This document shows positions 1 to 9,877 of a stretch of DNA of 64,000 nucleotides, in pieces. The notes under the pieces are model-generated. The model was given only the letters and a program-made list of their open reading frames with translations. It was not told where the DNA came from and did no database searches. Numbering within the stretch: position 1 is the first letter of the stretch; each line of letters opens with the position of its first letter. The stretch is from NCBI RefSeq assembly GCF_024505045.1, contig NZ_JANIBM010000013.1, positions 1 through 64,000 on the forward strand. The letters are read 5' to 3'. A program made the translations under genes and the position numbers. Origin of the DNA: Methylomonas aurea. GTDB lineage: Bacteria; Pseudomonadota; Gammaproteobacteria; Methylococcales; Methylomonadaceae.

Positions 1-19
1 CTTCATTCAGCGGCAGTCC

Positions 20-679
20 CTACAGGGGCTGGAGCAGTCCGGCAGCGGTCAGAATCAGATAGGTCTTATAGGCAGCGGTGGCGGACAAGGCCAGAAAAAT
101 CAAGCCGCTCGCCTTGTGCAATAGGCTCAGCGGAATCCGTTGCAGCACGGTGCGCCCGGCCAACACGCCGAGCGCCGAGGTGAAACTCAGCGCCAGCGTA
201 GAGCCCAGCCAAACCGCCAAGGGTTGCGCCGTACTGCTGAAGGCAACCACGGCCAGTTGGGTTTTGTCGCCGAATTCGGCTACCGTGATCAGCAAAAACG
301 TGGTCAGGAATATACCGTGGCCGCTTTTTTCGGCCACATCCTGTTCGCCGTCATCGTCGCCGCCACCGTTCAGCAGCGCGTGAATGCCGAATGCCGCGAA
401 CAGTAGGGCTACGCTGGCCGCCACGGCATAGTCCGGCAGCCAATTGGCGATTGCGGCGCCGAACACGACGGCCAGCGTATTCAAAAGCATGAATGCGGCA
501 ATCGCTCCCCACAGCACCGGCCCCGGCCGATGCCGAGACGCCAATGTCATGCATACCAACTGGCTTTTATCGCCGATTTCGGCGGCGGCTATCAGCGCGA
601 AGCTGGTGCCGCCGGCGGCCAACAGTTCTGCAGGGTTTACGGCGAGGAGTTGAGCGAGCAGCGAGACGAGAGAGTCCAT
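20..679 (-). CDS. TMEM165/GDT1 (UPF0016) family cation transporter
   Basis: A 219-residue polytopic inner-membrane protein with two copies of the family signature: AEIGDKSQ near residue 33 and AEFGDKTQ near residue 134, each in a predicted membrane helix, separated by an acidic loop (GGGDDDGEQD). Family members (yeast Gdt1, human TMEM165, bacterial MneA) exchange Mn2+ or Ca2+ for H+, with the Glu and Asp of the two motifs lining the path. Six or seven hydrophobic segments and length are normal for the family. It lies 89 bases downstream of the ZIP carrier in the same direction, so the pair probably forms an uptake/export unit for a divalent metal, most likely Mn. No manganese riboswitch was recognised upstream. 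Substrate is inferred. Confidence 0.88.
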   Translation of the reverse strand: MDSLVSLLAQLLAVNPAELLAAGGTSFALIAAAEIGDKSQLVCMTLASRHRPGPVLWGAIAAFMLLNTLAVVFGAAIANWLPDYAVAASVALLFAAFGIHALLNGGGDDDGEQDVAEKSGHGIFLTTFLLITVAEFGDKTQLAVVAFSSTAQPLAVWLGSTLALSFTSALGVLAGRTVLQRIPLSLLHKASGLIFLALSATAAYKTYLILTAAGLLQPL

Positions 680-768
680 GGATAAATCTTAAGTTTCGGC
701 AGAAGCGGGGAAAAATTGGCCCGCCGCGGCCGCAAGCCTGCCGGCGGGCGATAAGCCTGTTGCGGAAG

Positions 769-1698
769 TTAGACCAGCAGCCGGTCCAGTACCATCATGA
801 TGATGAAGCCGAACATCAGCGAGAAGGTGGCAATGCGGGAACGGCCTTTGGAGTGGGTTTCCGGGATGATTTCTTCGCTGATCACGAACAGCATGGCGCC
901 GGCGGCGAAGCCCATGGCGATCGGCAGAATCGACGAAAACAGCGTCACCATCGTAATCCCCAGCAAACCGCCGACGGGTTCGACCAGGCCGGTCAAGGTG
1001 GCAATTCCGACGGCTTTCCATTTGTCGTAGCCCAAGCCCACCAGCGGCAGGGCCACCGCCAAACCTTCCGGCAGGTTTTGCAACGCGATGGCGATGGACA
1101 GCACCAAGCCGTTATTCAAATCGCCGGAACCGAAGCTGACCCCGACCGACATGCCTTCCGGGAAGTTATGGATCGTGATGGCAATGATGAACAGCGAGAT
1201 TTTTTGCAGCGAATCCAGCGAATGGTCGCTGACCGAATCGAAATGCAGATGCGGTAGGCGGCTGTCGGCGAAATGCAGAAACAGGGCGCCGATCATCATC
1301 CCGGCCGAGACTACCCACAAGCCTTTGCCGGGCCAGACTTGTTCGCCGTACTCCATGCCGGGCACCAGCAGCGAAAATGCCGTTGCCGCCAACATGACGC
1401 CGGCTGCGGCCCCGAGCAGGCTGTTGAACAAACGTTCGGAAATGTCCTTGAAGAACAGGGCCGGTAACGCACCGACGCCGGTGGCGCAGCCGGCCAGTAC
1501 GCTGGCGAGAAAGCCGATCACGACGATTTTGCCGAAAATAAGGTAAAGGCTGCCGAATACCAGAATTTGCGATGCGGTGAACAGGCCGATCAAGACTCCC
1601 CAGCGTTGTAATGTCGGCAGAGTCATGACTTGCAGATATTTGGGGTGAGCTTGCAAGCGCAGGTAGTAATCTTCCAGTGTTTTTTGAATGTTCAGCAT
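769..1698 (-). CDS. ZIP family divalent metal transporter
   Basis: A 309-residue membrane protein with about eight hydrophobic helices. The diagnostic metal-site helices are visible: TIHNFPEGMSVG around residue 176 (TM4) and ALQNLPEGLAVA around residue 205 (TM5), the H/N-x-P-E-G pattern of ZIP/ZupT carriers. The central loop holds a His-rich stretch (HFADSRLPHLHFD) typical of the variable metal-sensing loop. ZIP proteins move Zn, Fe or Mn into the cytoplasm. The N-terminal 45 residues before the first helix are longer than in E. coli ZupT. It is the first gene of a likely two-gene unit with the downstream GDT1 protein. Family is certain; the physiological metal is not. Confidence 0.9.
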   Translation of the reverse strand: MLNIQKTLEDYYLRLQAHPKYLQVMTLPTLQRWGVLIGLFTASQILVFGSLYLIFGKIVVIGFLASVLAGCATGVGALPALFFKDISERLFNSLLGAAAGVMLAATAFSLLVPGMEYGEQVWPGKGLWVVSAGMMIGALFLHFADSRLPHLHFDSVSDHSLDSLQKISLFIIAITIHNFPEGMSVGVSFGSGDLNNGLVLSIAIALQNLPEGLAVALPLVGLGYDKWKAVGIATLTGLVEPVGGLLGITMVTLFSSILPIAMGFAAGAMLFVISEEIIPETHSKGRSRIATFSLMFGFIIMMVLDRLLV

Positions 1699-1977
1699 GT
1701 CGTTACCCGATCGATGGTTAGGCCAAGCGCAGGATTATACTGAATTCGCCAAACCGGCCGCCGGCCAAGATGGCGATTTATGCTCGGCGAGCGGCAATTT
1801 GCCCGGATAGCCTGCGGGGCGGCGCCAGACGCGGTCGCTCGGCCAGCCGGTTTTCTGATTAAGATTTTGCCTGGTGTTGTCAGCCGGCAGCGTTTCGATT
1901 TAAAGTCAGCGCGCTGAGCGACGGCGCGGCGATGGCCGGCACGCTTCGTCAGGCATATTTTTCTTCAGGCGGAAATC

Positions 1978-2550
1978 ATGAAAAACGTGAATATTTGTAG
2001 TGCTGCTTGGGCAGCGCTGGCTTTGAGCGCATGCGCTCCGGTACAACAGCCGACCGGCCAAACCATTGCCTTGGGCGGGACGCAGAATGCGGTCTTGCAA
2101 CAAGCGCCGGCGGCGATCGGTAGCACCGGCGCCCCGGTTGCCGGTATCGGCAACGAATTGAGTTTGATCAACATTCTGGTCGGGCAATTGGGCATCAGCC
2201 CGCAGCAGGCTTTAGGTGGCGTCGGTTCGATCTTTTCAGTGGCGCAACAACGTATGAATCCTGGCGATTTCTCGCAATTGAGCGGTAGCGTACCGGGCAT
2301 GGACCGTTATCTGTCGTCGGCGCCGCAACTGCCTGCCAACGGCGCCAATGCCGGTTTGTTGGGTGCCGCCGGCAGCCTGTTGGGCGGCCAGAACAATGCC
2401 TTGGGCAGTTTGGCGGCGTTGGCCGGCTCGTTCCAAACCCTGGGGATGAACCCGTCCATGGTCAGCCAATTCGTGCCGGTGGTATTGCAATATGTGCAAA
2501 GCCAGGGCGGAGCCGGCGCGATGAATCTGCTGCAAAGCGCTCTACGCTGA
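1978..2550 (+). CDS. DUF2780-type lipoprotein
   Basis: A 190-residue exported protein. The N-terminus is a lipoprotein signal: short charged start, hydrophobic core and lipobox LSAC with the lipidated Cys near residue 19. The mature part is rich in Gly, Ala, Asn and Gln and contains the pattern of the DUF2780 family (VcgC/VcgE-like): a LINILVGQLGISPQQALGG helix, then GSIFSVAQQRM and a final MVSQFVPVVLQYVQSQGG helix. Function of the family is unknown. An AGGCGG ribosome site sits 6 bases before the ATG. The next gene follows after 44 bases and may be co-transcribed. Confidence 0.75.
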   Translation: MKNVNICSAAWAALALSACAPVQQPTGQTIALGGTQNAVLQQAPAAIGSTGAPVAGIGNELSLINILVGQLGISPQQALGGVGSIFSVAQQRMNPGDFSQLSGSVPGMDRYLSSAPQLPANGANAGLLGAAGSLLGGQNNALGSLAALAGSFQTLGMNPSMVSQFVPVVLQYVQSQGGAGAMNLLQSALR

Positions 2551-2594
2551 TACTCCGCCGTTCGTTCCTTAATTTAAGAAAATAAAATAACAAC

Positions 2595-2993
2595 ATGGAA
2601 ATATTACTGGTAGGCGCGGTGCTGATGATCGCTGCGATTTTAATGTCTGCGTGGTTGATGACCTTCGCCAAGTGGTTCCCGATTCCCGGCATCGATGGCG
2701 TATTCTTGAAGGATTACAAAACCATGATTCGCGCGCACGTCGATTTTGCGTTGATGGCGCTGTTTTGTCTCGGGTTTTACGCGACCAAGGTGGATTTGCC
2801 GGTGGCGGCCTGTTGGCTGGTCGTGATCGGCGGCATGACCAATCCCGGCGTGTTTGTGGTCGCGGCCTTCGACCCCGATTTCTGGGCCAAGCCGGTGTGG
2901 CGGATCTATTCGCTGCTCAGCTTCATGGCGACGACGCTGGGATTCGGCTGGATCGCCTGGACCTTATTGCGTTTCGCGCTGCAGGCCGGCTAA
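2595..2993 (+). CDS. hypothetical four-helix membrane protein
   Basis: A 132-residue protein with about four hydrophobic helices (residues 3-25, 48-65, 70-92 and 105-128), likely in the inner membrane. No catalytic motif is seen; the loop between helices 1 and 2 carries the conserved-looking FPIPGIDGVFLKDYKTMIRAHVDF stretch in which the Arg, His and Asp could be functional. It starts 44 bases after the DUF2780 lipoprotein and ends 63 bases before nadA, with no obvious terminator on either side. No clear Shine-Dalgarno sequence precedes the ATG. It resembles small styrene-oxide-isomerase-like or DUF membrane proteins, but I cannot assign a family. Confidence 0.6.
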   Translation: MEILLVGAVLMIAAILMSAWLMTFAKWFPIPGIDGVFLKDYKTMIRAHVDFALMALFCLGFYATKVDLPVAACWLVVIGGMTNPGVFVVAAFDPDFWAKPVWRIYSLLSFMATTLGFGWIAWTLLRFALQAG

Positions 2994-3056
2994 GCGGTAT
3001 CGAAAACAGCGGCTTGGCGCTACAATGGCGCGTTTTTTATTGCCAGGTAACGATAC

Positions 3057-4154
3057 ATGACAGCCGCCGCTTTACCGATCCACGATTATGCCTTACTGGA
3101 CGACGCCGAGTGCGACGTGCGAATTGTTGCCGCCAAAGCCAAGCTCGGCAAACGCTGCATTATTCTGGGCCACCATTACCAGCGCGACGAGGTATTCAAG
3201 CACGCCGATATTTTCGGCGATTCTTTGAAACTGTCGCGCGAAGCCGCGCAATCGGAAGCCGAATACATCGTATTTTGCGGTGTGCATTTCATGGCCGAAG
3301 TCGCCGACATTCTGTCGCGGCCGGAACAAATCGCGATTCTGCCGGACATGGCGGCCGGCTGTTCGATGGCCGATATGGCCAACAAAGTCAAAGTCCAGCA
3401 ATGCTGGGACGAATTGGCCAAGATCATCGACGTCGAAAACACGGTCACGCCGGTGACCTATATCAATTCCGCCGCCGACCTGAAAGCGTTTTGCGGCCAG
3501 CACGGCGGTATCGTCTGTACCTCCTCCAACGCTCAGAAAATCCTGAACTGGAGTTTTGCCCGCCGCGAGAAAGTGTTGTTTTTCCCGGACCAGCATTTGG
3601 GGCGCAATACCGGTTTTCGGATGGGCATCCCGTTGGCACAGATGGTGACCTGGGACTTCAACAAACCCCAAGGCGGTTTGACCGAGCAGCAAATCCGCGA
3701 CGCGAAAATGATCCTGTGGAAAGGCCATTGCTCGGTGCATCAGGCATTTCAGCCGGAGCAGATCGACAACTTCAAAGCTAAATATCCGGAGACTATCGTC
3801 ATTTCCCATCCGGAGGCTTGCTTCGAAGTCTGCGAAAAATCGGATTACATCGGCTCGACCGAGATGATTCTGAAGATTGTTCGCGAAGCCGAAGCCAATA
3901 CCCGCTGGCTGGTGGCCACCGAGCTGAATCTGGTCAACCGCCTGGCCCAGGAATGCAAGGCCCAAGGTAAAAGCGTGCATTTCATGGCGCCGACCTTGAG
4001 CATGTGCTCGACCATGTTCCGCACCGATCCGCAGCATTTATGCTGGGTATTGGAAAATCTGGCGGCCGGCCACGTCGTCAACCAAGTCGCCGTAGCTGCC
4101 GAACAAGCCGCGCTGGCCAAGCAGGCGCTGGACAATATGCTGGTGGCTTCCTGA
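3057..4154 (+). CDS. nadA: quinolinate synthase
   Basis: A 365-residue NadA, the [4Fe-4S] enzyme condensing iminoaspartate with dihydroxyacetone phosphate to quinolinate in de novo NAD synthesis. Visible family features: the LGHHYQRDEVFKHADIFGDS start, three candidate cluster cysteines in AAGCSMADM (about residue 101), WKGHCSVHQ (about 223) and MCSTMFRT (about 319), and the DQHLGRNTG segment. Length fits the longer proteobacterial form. The start is the ATG preceded by an AGG 8 bases upstream. The partner nadB is not in this window. A GC-rich hairpin follows the stop. Cytoplasmic. Confidence 0.95.
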   Translation: MTAAALPIHDYALLDDAECDVRIVAAKAKLGKRCIILGHHYQRDEVFKHADIFGDSLKLSREAAQSEAEYIVFCGVHFMAEVADILSRPEQIAILPDMAAGCSMADMANKVKVQQCWDELAKIIDVENTVTPVTYINSAADLKAFCGQHGGIVCTSSNAQKILNWSFARREKVLFFPDQHLGRNTGFRMGIPLAQMVTWDFNKPQGGLTEQQIRDAKMILWKGHCSVHQAFQPEQIDNFKAKYPETIVISHPEACFEVCEKSDYIGSTEMILKIVREAEANTRWLVATELNLVNRLAQECKAQGKSVHFMAPTLSMCSTMFRTDPQHLCWVLENLAAGHVVNQVAVAAEQAALAKQALDNMLVAS

Positions 4155-4172
4155 TCCCGCGCTTTTAAGCTC

Positions 4173-4198
4173 CCGGCCGGCGGCAATCCGCCGGTCGG
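4173..4198 (+). terminator. GC-rich hairpin after nadA
   Basis: An 11-bp stem (4173-4183 with 4188-4198) around a CAAT loop lies between the nadA stop and cobB. There is no uninterrupted T run directly after it, so it may slow or end transcription but is not a textbook intrinsic terminator. Confidence 0.4.
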
Positions 4199-4215
4199 CT
4201 ACTCTCGTTTTCATC

Positions 4216-5529
4216 ATGACATCCTTGCAAAACTCCGTAGCCTGCCCGGCAATGCTGATCGCTGCGCCGGCTTCGGGCCAAGGCAAAACCACCATCACCG
4301 CTGCACTGGCTTACCATTTCCGCAGCCAGGGTCTGCAGGTGCGAGTGTTCAAAACCGGTCCCGATTTCATCGATCCGCAGATATTGGCGTTCGCGTCGGA
4401 CCATCCGGTTTACCAACTGGATTTGTGGATGATGGGCGAGAGTCATTGCCGGGAGTTGCTCTACCGTGCAGCCGGGGCAGCCGATTTGATCTTGATCGAG
4501 GGCGTGATGGGCCTGTTCGATGGCGACAGCAGCAGCGCCGATTTGGCCCAGGCGCTGGGCGTGCCGGTGGCGGCGGTGATCGACGCGCAAGGTATGGCGC
4601 AGACCTTCGCCGCGGTCGCCCACGGTTTGGCGAGTTACCGGCCGGAACTGCCGTTTGCCGGCGTCATCGCCAATAAAGTCGGCAGCGCCGGCCATGCCAA
4701 GCTATTGCAGGAAGCCTTGACCTCCGACATGGCGATGCTGGCGGCGGTCGCCCGCGACGATGCCATCGGATTGCCTTCGCGCCATTTGGGCTTGTTGCAA
4801 GCCGACGAAATCGGCGATCTTTCCGCTCGCTTGGCGCGAGCCGCCGAACTGCTGAACGGCTTTGGCCCGTGTCGGTTGCCGCAACCGGTGCGATTCGAGC
4901 CGGTCCGCTGCGAGCCGCTGCCGCAACTGCTGGCCGGGTTGCGGATTGGCGTGGCGCGGGATGCGGCGTTTTCGTTTATTTATCAAGCCAATCTGGATTG
5001 TCTGCTGGCGATGGGCGCCGAGTTGGCGTTCTTCTCGCCGTTGGCCGACTCGGCGCTGCCGGAGGTCGATAGTCTGTATTTGCCGGGCGGCTATCCGGAG
5101 CTGCACTTGTCGGCGCTGGCCGAGAATCTGCCGATGAAGCAGGCCTTGCGCGAGCACCATGGTCTAGGCAAGCCGATTTACGCCGAATGCGGCGGTTTTC
5201 TGTACTTGCTGGAGAGTTTGGCAGACAAGCAAGGCCAGGCCGCCGAGATGGTCGGTTTGTTGCCCGGCCGGGCGACGATGCAGAGTCGGCTGGCAAACCT
5301 GGGCATGCATAGTCTGACCTTGGCGGAAGGCGAGATTCGCGGCCACAGTTTTCATTTTTCGACCTTGGAAACCGAACTGCAGCCGCTGCAGATTTCGCTG
5401 CCGCTACGCAGCTTCGGTCACGGCGAAGGTTTTTTTCGCGACGGCGCTTTGCAGGCGTCTTATCTCCACCTGTATTTCCCGTTCAACCCCCGCGCGGCGG
5501 CCGGTTTTTTCCGGCAATCCGGCCGATAA
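4216..5529 (+). CDS. cobB: cobyrinate a,c-diamide synthase
   Basis: A 437-residue CobB/CbiA enzyme that amidates the a and c carboxylates of cobyrinate with glutamine and ATP in corrinoid synthesis. The N-terminal dethiobiotin-synthase-like P-loop is APASGQGKTT at residues 14-23, with FKTGPDFIDP following and GVMGLFDG near residue 97. The C-terminal class I glutaminase domain has its nucleophile Cys in AECGGF near residue 326 and a His late in the chain (HLYFPFNP). No other cobalamin gene and no cobalamin riboswitch was recognised nearby, so this gene stands apart from its pathway. The start lies 61 bases after nadA. Confidence 0.93.
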   Translation: MTSLQNSVACPAMLIAAPASGQGKTTITAALAYHFRSQGLQVRVFKTGPDFIDPQILAFASDHPVYQLDLWMMGESHCRELLYRAAGAADLILIEGVMGLFDGDSSSADLAQALGVPVAAVIDAQGMAQTFAAVAHGLASYRPELPFAGVIANKVGSAGHAKLLQEALTSDMAMLAAVARDDAIGLPSRHLGLLQADEIGDLSARLARAAELLNGFGPCRLPQPVRFEPVRCEPLPQLLAGLRIGVARDAAFSFIYQANLDCLLAMGAELAFFSPLADSALPEVDSLYLPGGYPELHLSALAENLPMKQALREHHGLGKPIYAECGGFLYLLESLADKQGQAAEMVGLLPGRATMQSRLANLGMHSLTLAEGEIRGHSFHFSTLETELQPLQISLPLRSFGHGEGFFRDGALQASYLHLYFPFNPRAAAGFFRQSGR

Positions 5530-5599
5530 AAACTGTTTCACGGCCGGCCTCTATGGGATAATGCCGCGTTTTCACCGGGCAGACAACAGTAGGTAGGAT

Positions 5600-6649
5600 A
5601 TGGACGAAAACAAGAAAAAGGCTCTCGGCGCCGCGTTGATGCAAATCGAAAAACAATTCGGCAAGGGTTCGGTCATGCGCATGGGCGACGTCGCCGCGAC
5701 CCGCGACATCGAAGTGGTGTCCACCGGCTCCTTGTCCGTCGACATCGCGCTGGGTTGCGGCGGTTTGCCGCGTGGCCGGATTATCGAAATCTACGGCCCG
5801 GAGTCGTCCGGTAAAACCACGTTGACGCTGCAAACCATCGCCCAGATGCAGAAATTGGGTGGCACCGCGGCCTTCGTCGATGCCGAGCATGCGCTGGACC
5901 CGGTGTATGCGCAAAAGATCGGCGTCAATATCGACGACCTGCTGGTGTCGCAACCGGACACCGGCGAACAGGCCCTGGAAATCACCGACATGCTGGTCCG
6001 TTCCGGGGCGGTCGACATCGTCGTCATCGACTCGGTCGCGGCACTGACGCCGAAAGCCGAAATCGAAGGCGACATGGGCGACTCGCACATGGGCTTGCAG
6101 GCGCGTTTGATGTCGCAAGCCTTGCGCAAACTGACCGCCAACATCAAGCGCTCCAACACGCTGGTGATTTTCATCAACCAGTTGCGGATGAAAATCGGCG
6201 TGATGTTCGGCAACCCGGAAACCACCACCGGCGGTAACGCGCTGAAATTCTACGCCTCGGTCAGGATGGACATCCGCCGCATCGGTTCGATCAAGAAGGG
6301 CGACGAGGTGATCGGTAACGAAACCCGGGTCAAGATCGTCAAGAACAAAGTGGCTCCACCTTTCAAACAGGCCGACTTCGAAATTCTGTACGGCGAGGGC
6401 GTGTCATTCCTCGGCGAATTGGTCGACTTGGGCGTCGAGTTCGGCTTCGTGCAAAAGTCCGGTTCCTGGTACAGCTATAACAACGACAAAATCGGCCAGG
6501 GCAAGGATAACGCCAAGCAGTATTTGCGCGAGCACCCGGAAATCGCCGCCGAGCTGGAAAAAGCCATTCGCGAAAAGGCCTTTGCCAGCAGAGTGACGAC
6601 CGCTCCGGCCCATGAAGACGAAGACCCCGAGTTCAACGACGGCGAATGA
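5600..6649 (+). CDS. recA: RecA recombinase
   Basis: A 349-residue RecA, the DNA strand-exchange ATPase and LexA coprotease. Walker [11 protein letters not shown] is at about residues 66-75; the [12 protein letters not shown] region, L1/L2 loops and the acidic C-terminal tail (EDEDPEFND) are intact. Length is normal. A GATAAT -10 like hexamer sits near 5556 and an AGGTAGGA ribosome site precedes the ATG. No E. coli-type CTG-N10-CAG operator is visible in the 70 bases upstream. recX overlaps the 3' end, so the two are co-transcribed. Confidence 0.98.
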   Translation: MDENKKKALGAALMQIEKQFGKGSVMRMGDVAATRDIEVVSTGSLSVDIALGCGGLPRGRIIEIYGPESSGKTTLTLQTIAQMQKLGGTAAFVDAEHALDPVYAQKIGVNIDDLLVSQPDTGEQALEITDMLVRSGAVDIVVIDSVAALTPKAEIEGDMGDSHMGLQARLMSQALRKLTANIKRSNTLVIFINQLRMKIGVMFGNPETTTGGNALKFYASVRMDIRRIGSIKKGDEVIGNETRVKIVKNKVAPPFKQADFEILYGEGVSFLGELVDLGVEFGFVQKSGSWYSYNNDKIGQGKDNAKQYLREHPEIAAELEKAIREKAFASRVTTAPAHEDEDPEFNDGE

Positions 6650-7109
6650 GCGCGGCCGGCAAATCGAAGAGATTTGTCTGAGATTGTTGGCGCGGCGCGA
6701 GCATAGCCGCCGCGAGTTGCTGGATAAGTTGGCCTTGCGCGGCTTCGAGCGCGACGAAGTGAATCCGGTTATCGATGCGCTGACCGAGCAGAACTGGCAA
6801 AACGACGAACGCTACGCCGAATGTTACGTCCGCGACCGTATCGGCAAAGGCTACGGCCCGATCCGTATCGCCTACGAATTGCAGCAGCGCGGTATCAGCG
6901 GCGTCGATTTGGATGCGCAAGCCGAAGAGCAGGGCGGTTGGCTGAATCTGGCGGTGGACGTTTATGCGAGTAAATACGGCGACGAAAAGGCATTGCCGCC
7001 GAACGAATGGGCCAAACGCAGCCGGTTTTTGCAGCAGCGCGGCTTTAGCGGCGAGACGATCAAGCAGGTGTTTGCCGCATTAAAAATCAAGTTATCTCGG
7101 TCGGGCTGA
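6612..7109 (+). CDS. recX: RecX regulatory protein
   Basis: A 165-residue RecX, which caps RecA filaments and limits RecA activity. The triple three-helix layout is recognisable: [43 protein letters not shown] and a final [20 protein letters not shown]. The only in-frame ATG lies inside recA, giving a 38-base overlap; the ATG at 6646 is in another frame. This overlap supports translational coupling that would keep RecX well below RecA levels. If a non-ATG start is used the overlap would be shorter. Confidence 0.93.
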   Translation: MKTKTPSSTTANERGRQIEEICLRLLARREHSRRELLDKLALRGFERDEVNPVIDALTEQNWQNDERYAECYVRDRIGKGYGPIRIAYELQQRGISGVDLDAQAEEQGGWLNLAVDVYASKYGDEKALPPNEWAKRSRFLQQRGFSGETIKQVFAALKIKLSRSG

Positions 7110-7200
7110 TCCTTTCGGTTCAGTGCTGTATCCGGTTTGGTGGCTCTGGCGTGGCCAAGGCCGAGTTTGTTATGGACTAGAAAACAACTGAAGTAAACCC

Positions 7201-9810
7201 ATGAAACATATGACCAGCGCCGAAATTCGCGCCGCCTTTTTGGAATTTTTCCGCCAGCGCGGCCACGCCGTGCGTCCGTCCAGCAGCTTGGTGCCGGGCA
7301 ACGATCCGACCTTGTTGTTCACCAATGCCGGCATGGTGCAGTTCAAGGACGTGTTCCTCGGCCGGGAGAAAGTCGATTTTAACCGTGCCGCGACCAGCCA
7401 GCGTTGCGTGCGGGCCGGCGGCAAGCATAACGATTTGGAGAACGTCGGTTACACCGCCCGCCACCATACCTTCTTCGAGATGCTGGGCAACTTCAGCTTC
7501 GGCGACTATTTCAAGCGCGACGCGATCAATTTTGCCTGGGACTTTTTGACGAAGGAAATGGGGATTCCGCCGTCCAAACTCTGGGTGACGGTGTTCGACG
7601 AGGATTCCGAAGCCGAGGCGATTTGGCTGGAAGAGGTCAAAATCGATCCGACCCGCTTCTCGCGTATCGGCGCTAAGGACAATTTCTGGTCGATGGGCGA
7701 TGTTGGTCCGTGCGGCCCTTGCACCGAGATTTTCTACGACCATGGCGAACACGTGGCCGGTGGCCCGCCGGGCAGTCCGGACGATGACGGCGACCGTTAC
7801 ATCGAAATCTGGAACCTGGTGTTCATGCAATACGAGCGCGACAAGGACGGCAACCTGACGCCGCTACCGGCGCCGTCGGTCGACACCGGCATGGGCCTGG
7901 AACGCATCGCCGCTGTAATGCAGGGCGTGCATAGCAACTACGAAATCGATATTTTCCAAAATCTGGTAAAAACCGCCGCCGCGTTGGCCGGTACCAGCGA
8001 TTTGAGCAACAGCTCGTTGCGCGTCATCGCCGACCATATCCGCTCCTGCGCGTTTTTGGTGGCCGACGGCGTGCTGCCGTCCAACGAAGGCCGCGGTTAC
8101 GTGTTGCGCCGTATCGTGCGTCGGGCGATTCGCCACGGTTACCGCTTGGGCATTCAAGAGACCTTTTTCTACAAATTGGTTGCGCCGCTGGCTGCCGAAA
8201 TGGGTGAAGCCTACCCCGAATTGGTCAAGGCACAGGAACAAGTCGAACGGGTGCTGAAAAAAGAAGAAGAGCGCTTCGCCGAAACCTTGGGCCAGGGCAT
8301 GAAAATTCTGGAAAACTGCGTTGCCAAACTGGATGGCCACGTCATCCCCGGCGACGTGGTGTTCTTGTTGTACGACACCTACGGCTTCCCGGTGGATTTG
8401 ACCGCCGACTTTGCCCGCGAACACAACCTCAGCGTCGACCACGCCGGTTTCGAAGTCGAAATGAGCGCCCAGCGCGACCGCGCCAGGGCCGGCGGCCAGT
8501 TCTCGGCCGATTACGACCAGGACATTCGCCACGACAGCGTTACCGAATTTACCGGCTATTCGCATCTTGACGGCTCGGTGCAAGTCATCGGCCTGTTCAA
8601 AAAAGGCCAGCTGGTCGAGAGTCTGGAAGCCGGCGACGAAGGTGTGGTGATTCTGGATCAAACCCCGTTCTACGCTGAATCCGGCGGTCAGGTTGGCGAC
8701 AGCGGCTTGATCGAATGCACCGGTGGCACGTTCGAAGTCACCGACACCCAAAAGCAGGGCGGTCAGTTGTTTTTGCATAAAGGCAAAGTCGTCAAAGGCG
8801 TGATTGCCGAAGGCATGGCTTGCGAAGTCAGCGTCAATGCCGAGATCCGCAAGGCGACCGAGCGCAACCACTCGGCGACCCACTTGTTGCACGCTGCATT
8901 GCGCAACGTGTTGGGCGAGCACGTGCAGCAAAAAGGCTCGCAGGTGAACAATGAGCGTTTACGTTTCGACTTCTCGCATTTCGAGCCGATGACCGCCGAG
9001 CAAATCGCCGCCGTCGAACGTCTGGTCAACGAACAAATCCGCGCTAATAACGCGGTCTGCGCGCAAATCATGGCGAAGGATGACGCGGTCAAAGCCGGCG
9101 CGATGGCCTTGTTCGGCGAAAAATACGGCGACGAAGTGCGGGTGTTGACGATGGGCGATTTTTCCACCGAGCTGTGCGGTGGTACCCACGTGCAACGCAC
9201 CGGCGACATCGGCTTGTTGAAAATCGTCACCGAAACCGGCGTCGCCGCCGGCGTGCGCCGGGTCGAAGCAGTGACCGGCGAGGGCGCATTGGAATGGATT
9301 GCTCAGCGGGAACAGGCCTTGTTGAGTGTCGCCGGCTTGTTGAAAGCCGCGCCGGACAAGACCGCCGATAAGGTACAGCAACTACTGGAGAAAACCCGCC
9401 ATCTGGAAAAGGAGCTGGAAAAACTCAAAGGCAAACTGGCCAGTTCGGCCGGCGACGAGATGACCAGCCAGGCCGTCGAGGTCAACGGCGTAAAAGTATT
9501 GGCGGTGCAGCTTGAAGATGTCGATCCGAAAGCCCTGCGCGATTTGGCCGATCAACTCAAAAACAAGCTGGGCAGCGCCGCATTGGTCTTGGCCACCGTC
9601 AGCGGCGACAAGGTCAGCCTGATCGCCAGCGTCTCGAAAGACGCGATGGATAAGGTCAAAGCCGGCGATTTGGTTAATTTCGTCGCCACCCAGGTCGGCG
9701 GCAAAGGCGGCGGCCGGCCGGATATGGCGCAAGCCGGCGGCAGCGATCCTGCCGGATTGTCGGCGGCGTTGGCTGCTGTACCGGAATGGGTTAAAGCCAA
9801 GCTGGGTTAA
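7201..9810 (+). CDS. alaS: alanyl-tRNA synthetase
   Basis: An 869-residue class II alanyl-tRNA synthetase. The catalytic domain starts [17 protein letters not shown] and carries [11 protein letters not shown] (motif 1 region) and the adenylate-site [13 protein letters not shown] (motif 3 region). The editing domain holds its zinc ligands in HSATHLLH near residue 560 and CGGTHV near residue 659. The C-terminal part includes a coiled segment and the Gly-rich C-Ala domain ending [15 protein letters not shown]. Length is normal. A second in-frame ATG three codons later could be the real start. Its place between recX and lysC is the usual order in gammaproteobacteria. Confidence 0.97.
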   Translation: MKHMTSAEIRAAFLEFFRQRGHAVRPSSSLVPGNDPTLLFTNAGMVQFKDVFLGREKVDFNRAATSQRCVRAGGKHNDLENVGYTARHHTFFEMLGNFSFGDYFKRDAINFAWDFLTKEMGIPPSKLWVTVFDEDSEAEAIWLEEVKIDPTRFSRIGAKDNFWSMGDVGPCGPCTEIFYDHGEHVAGGPPGSPDDDGDRYIEIWNLVFMQYERDKDGNLTPLPAPSVDTGMGLERIAAVMQGVHSNYEIDIFQNLVKTAAALAGTSDLSNSSLRVIADHIRSCAFLVADGVLPSNEGRGYVLRRIVRRAIRHGYRLGIQETFFYKLVAPLAAEMGEAYPELVKAQEQVERVLKKEEERFAETLGQGMKILENCVAKLDGHVIPGDVVFLLYDTYGFPVDLTADFAREHNLSVDHAGFEVEMSAQRDRARAGGQFSADYDQDIRHDSVTEFTGYSHLDGSVQVIGLFKKGQLVESLEAGDEGVVILDQTPFYAESGGQVGDSGLIECTGGTFEVTDTQKQGGQLFLHKGKVVKGVIAEGMACEVSVNAEIRKATERNHSATHLLHAALRNVLGEHVQQKGSQVNNERLRFDFSHFEPMTAEQIAAVERLVNEQIRANNAVCAQIMAKDDAVKAGAMALFGEKYGDEVRVLTMGDFSTELCGGTHVQRTGDIGLLKIVTETGVAAGVRRVEAVTGEGALEWIAQREQALLSVAGLLKAAPDKTADKVQQLLEKTRHLEKELEKLKGKLASSAGDEMTSQAVEVNGVKVLAVQLEDVDPKALRDLADQLKNKLGSAALVLATVSGDKVSLIASVSKDAMDKVKAGDLVNFVATQVGGKGGGRPDMAQAGGSDPAGLSAALAAVPEWVKAKLG

Positions 9811-9877
9811 TCGCGACGGCGGGCCAGAGCGTCCACCAACAATTTCAGTGTAAGAAAGCCAAGAAGGTCTATAAAGA

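Noticed and set aside
680-1977. Manganese (yybP-ykoY) riboswitch for the ZIP/GDT1 genes
   Set aside because: The gaps at 680-768 and 1699-1977 show no recognisable yybP-ykoY core.
2651-3781. Long plus-strand frame over the membrane protein and nadA
   Set aside because: Arg/Gly-rich translation typical of a shifted frame of GC-rich genes; nadA is certain in the other frame.
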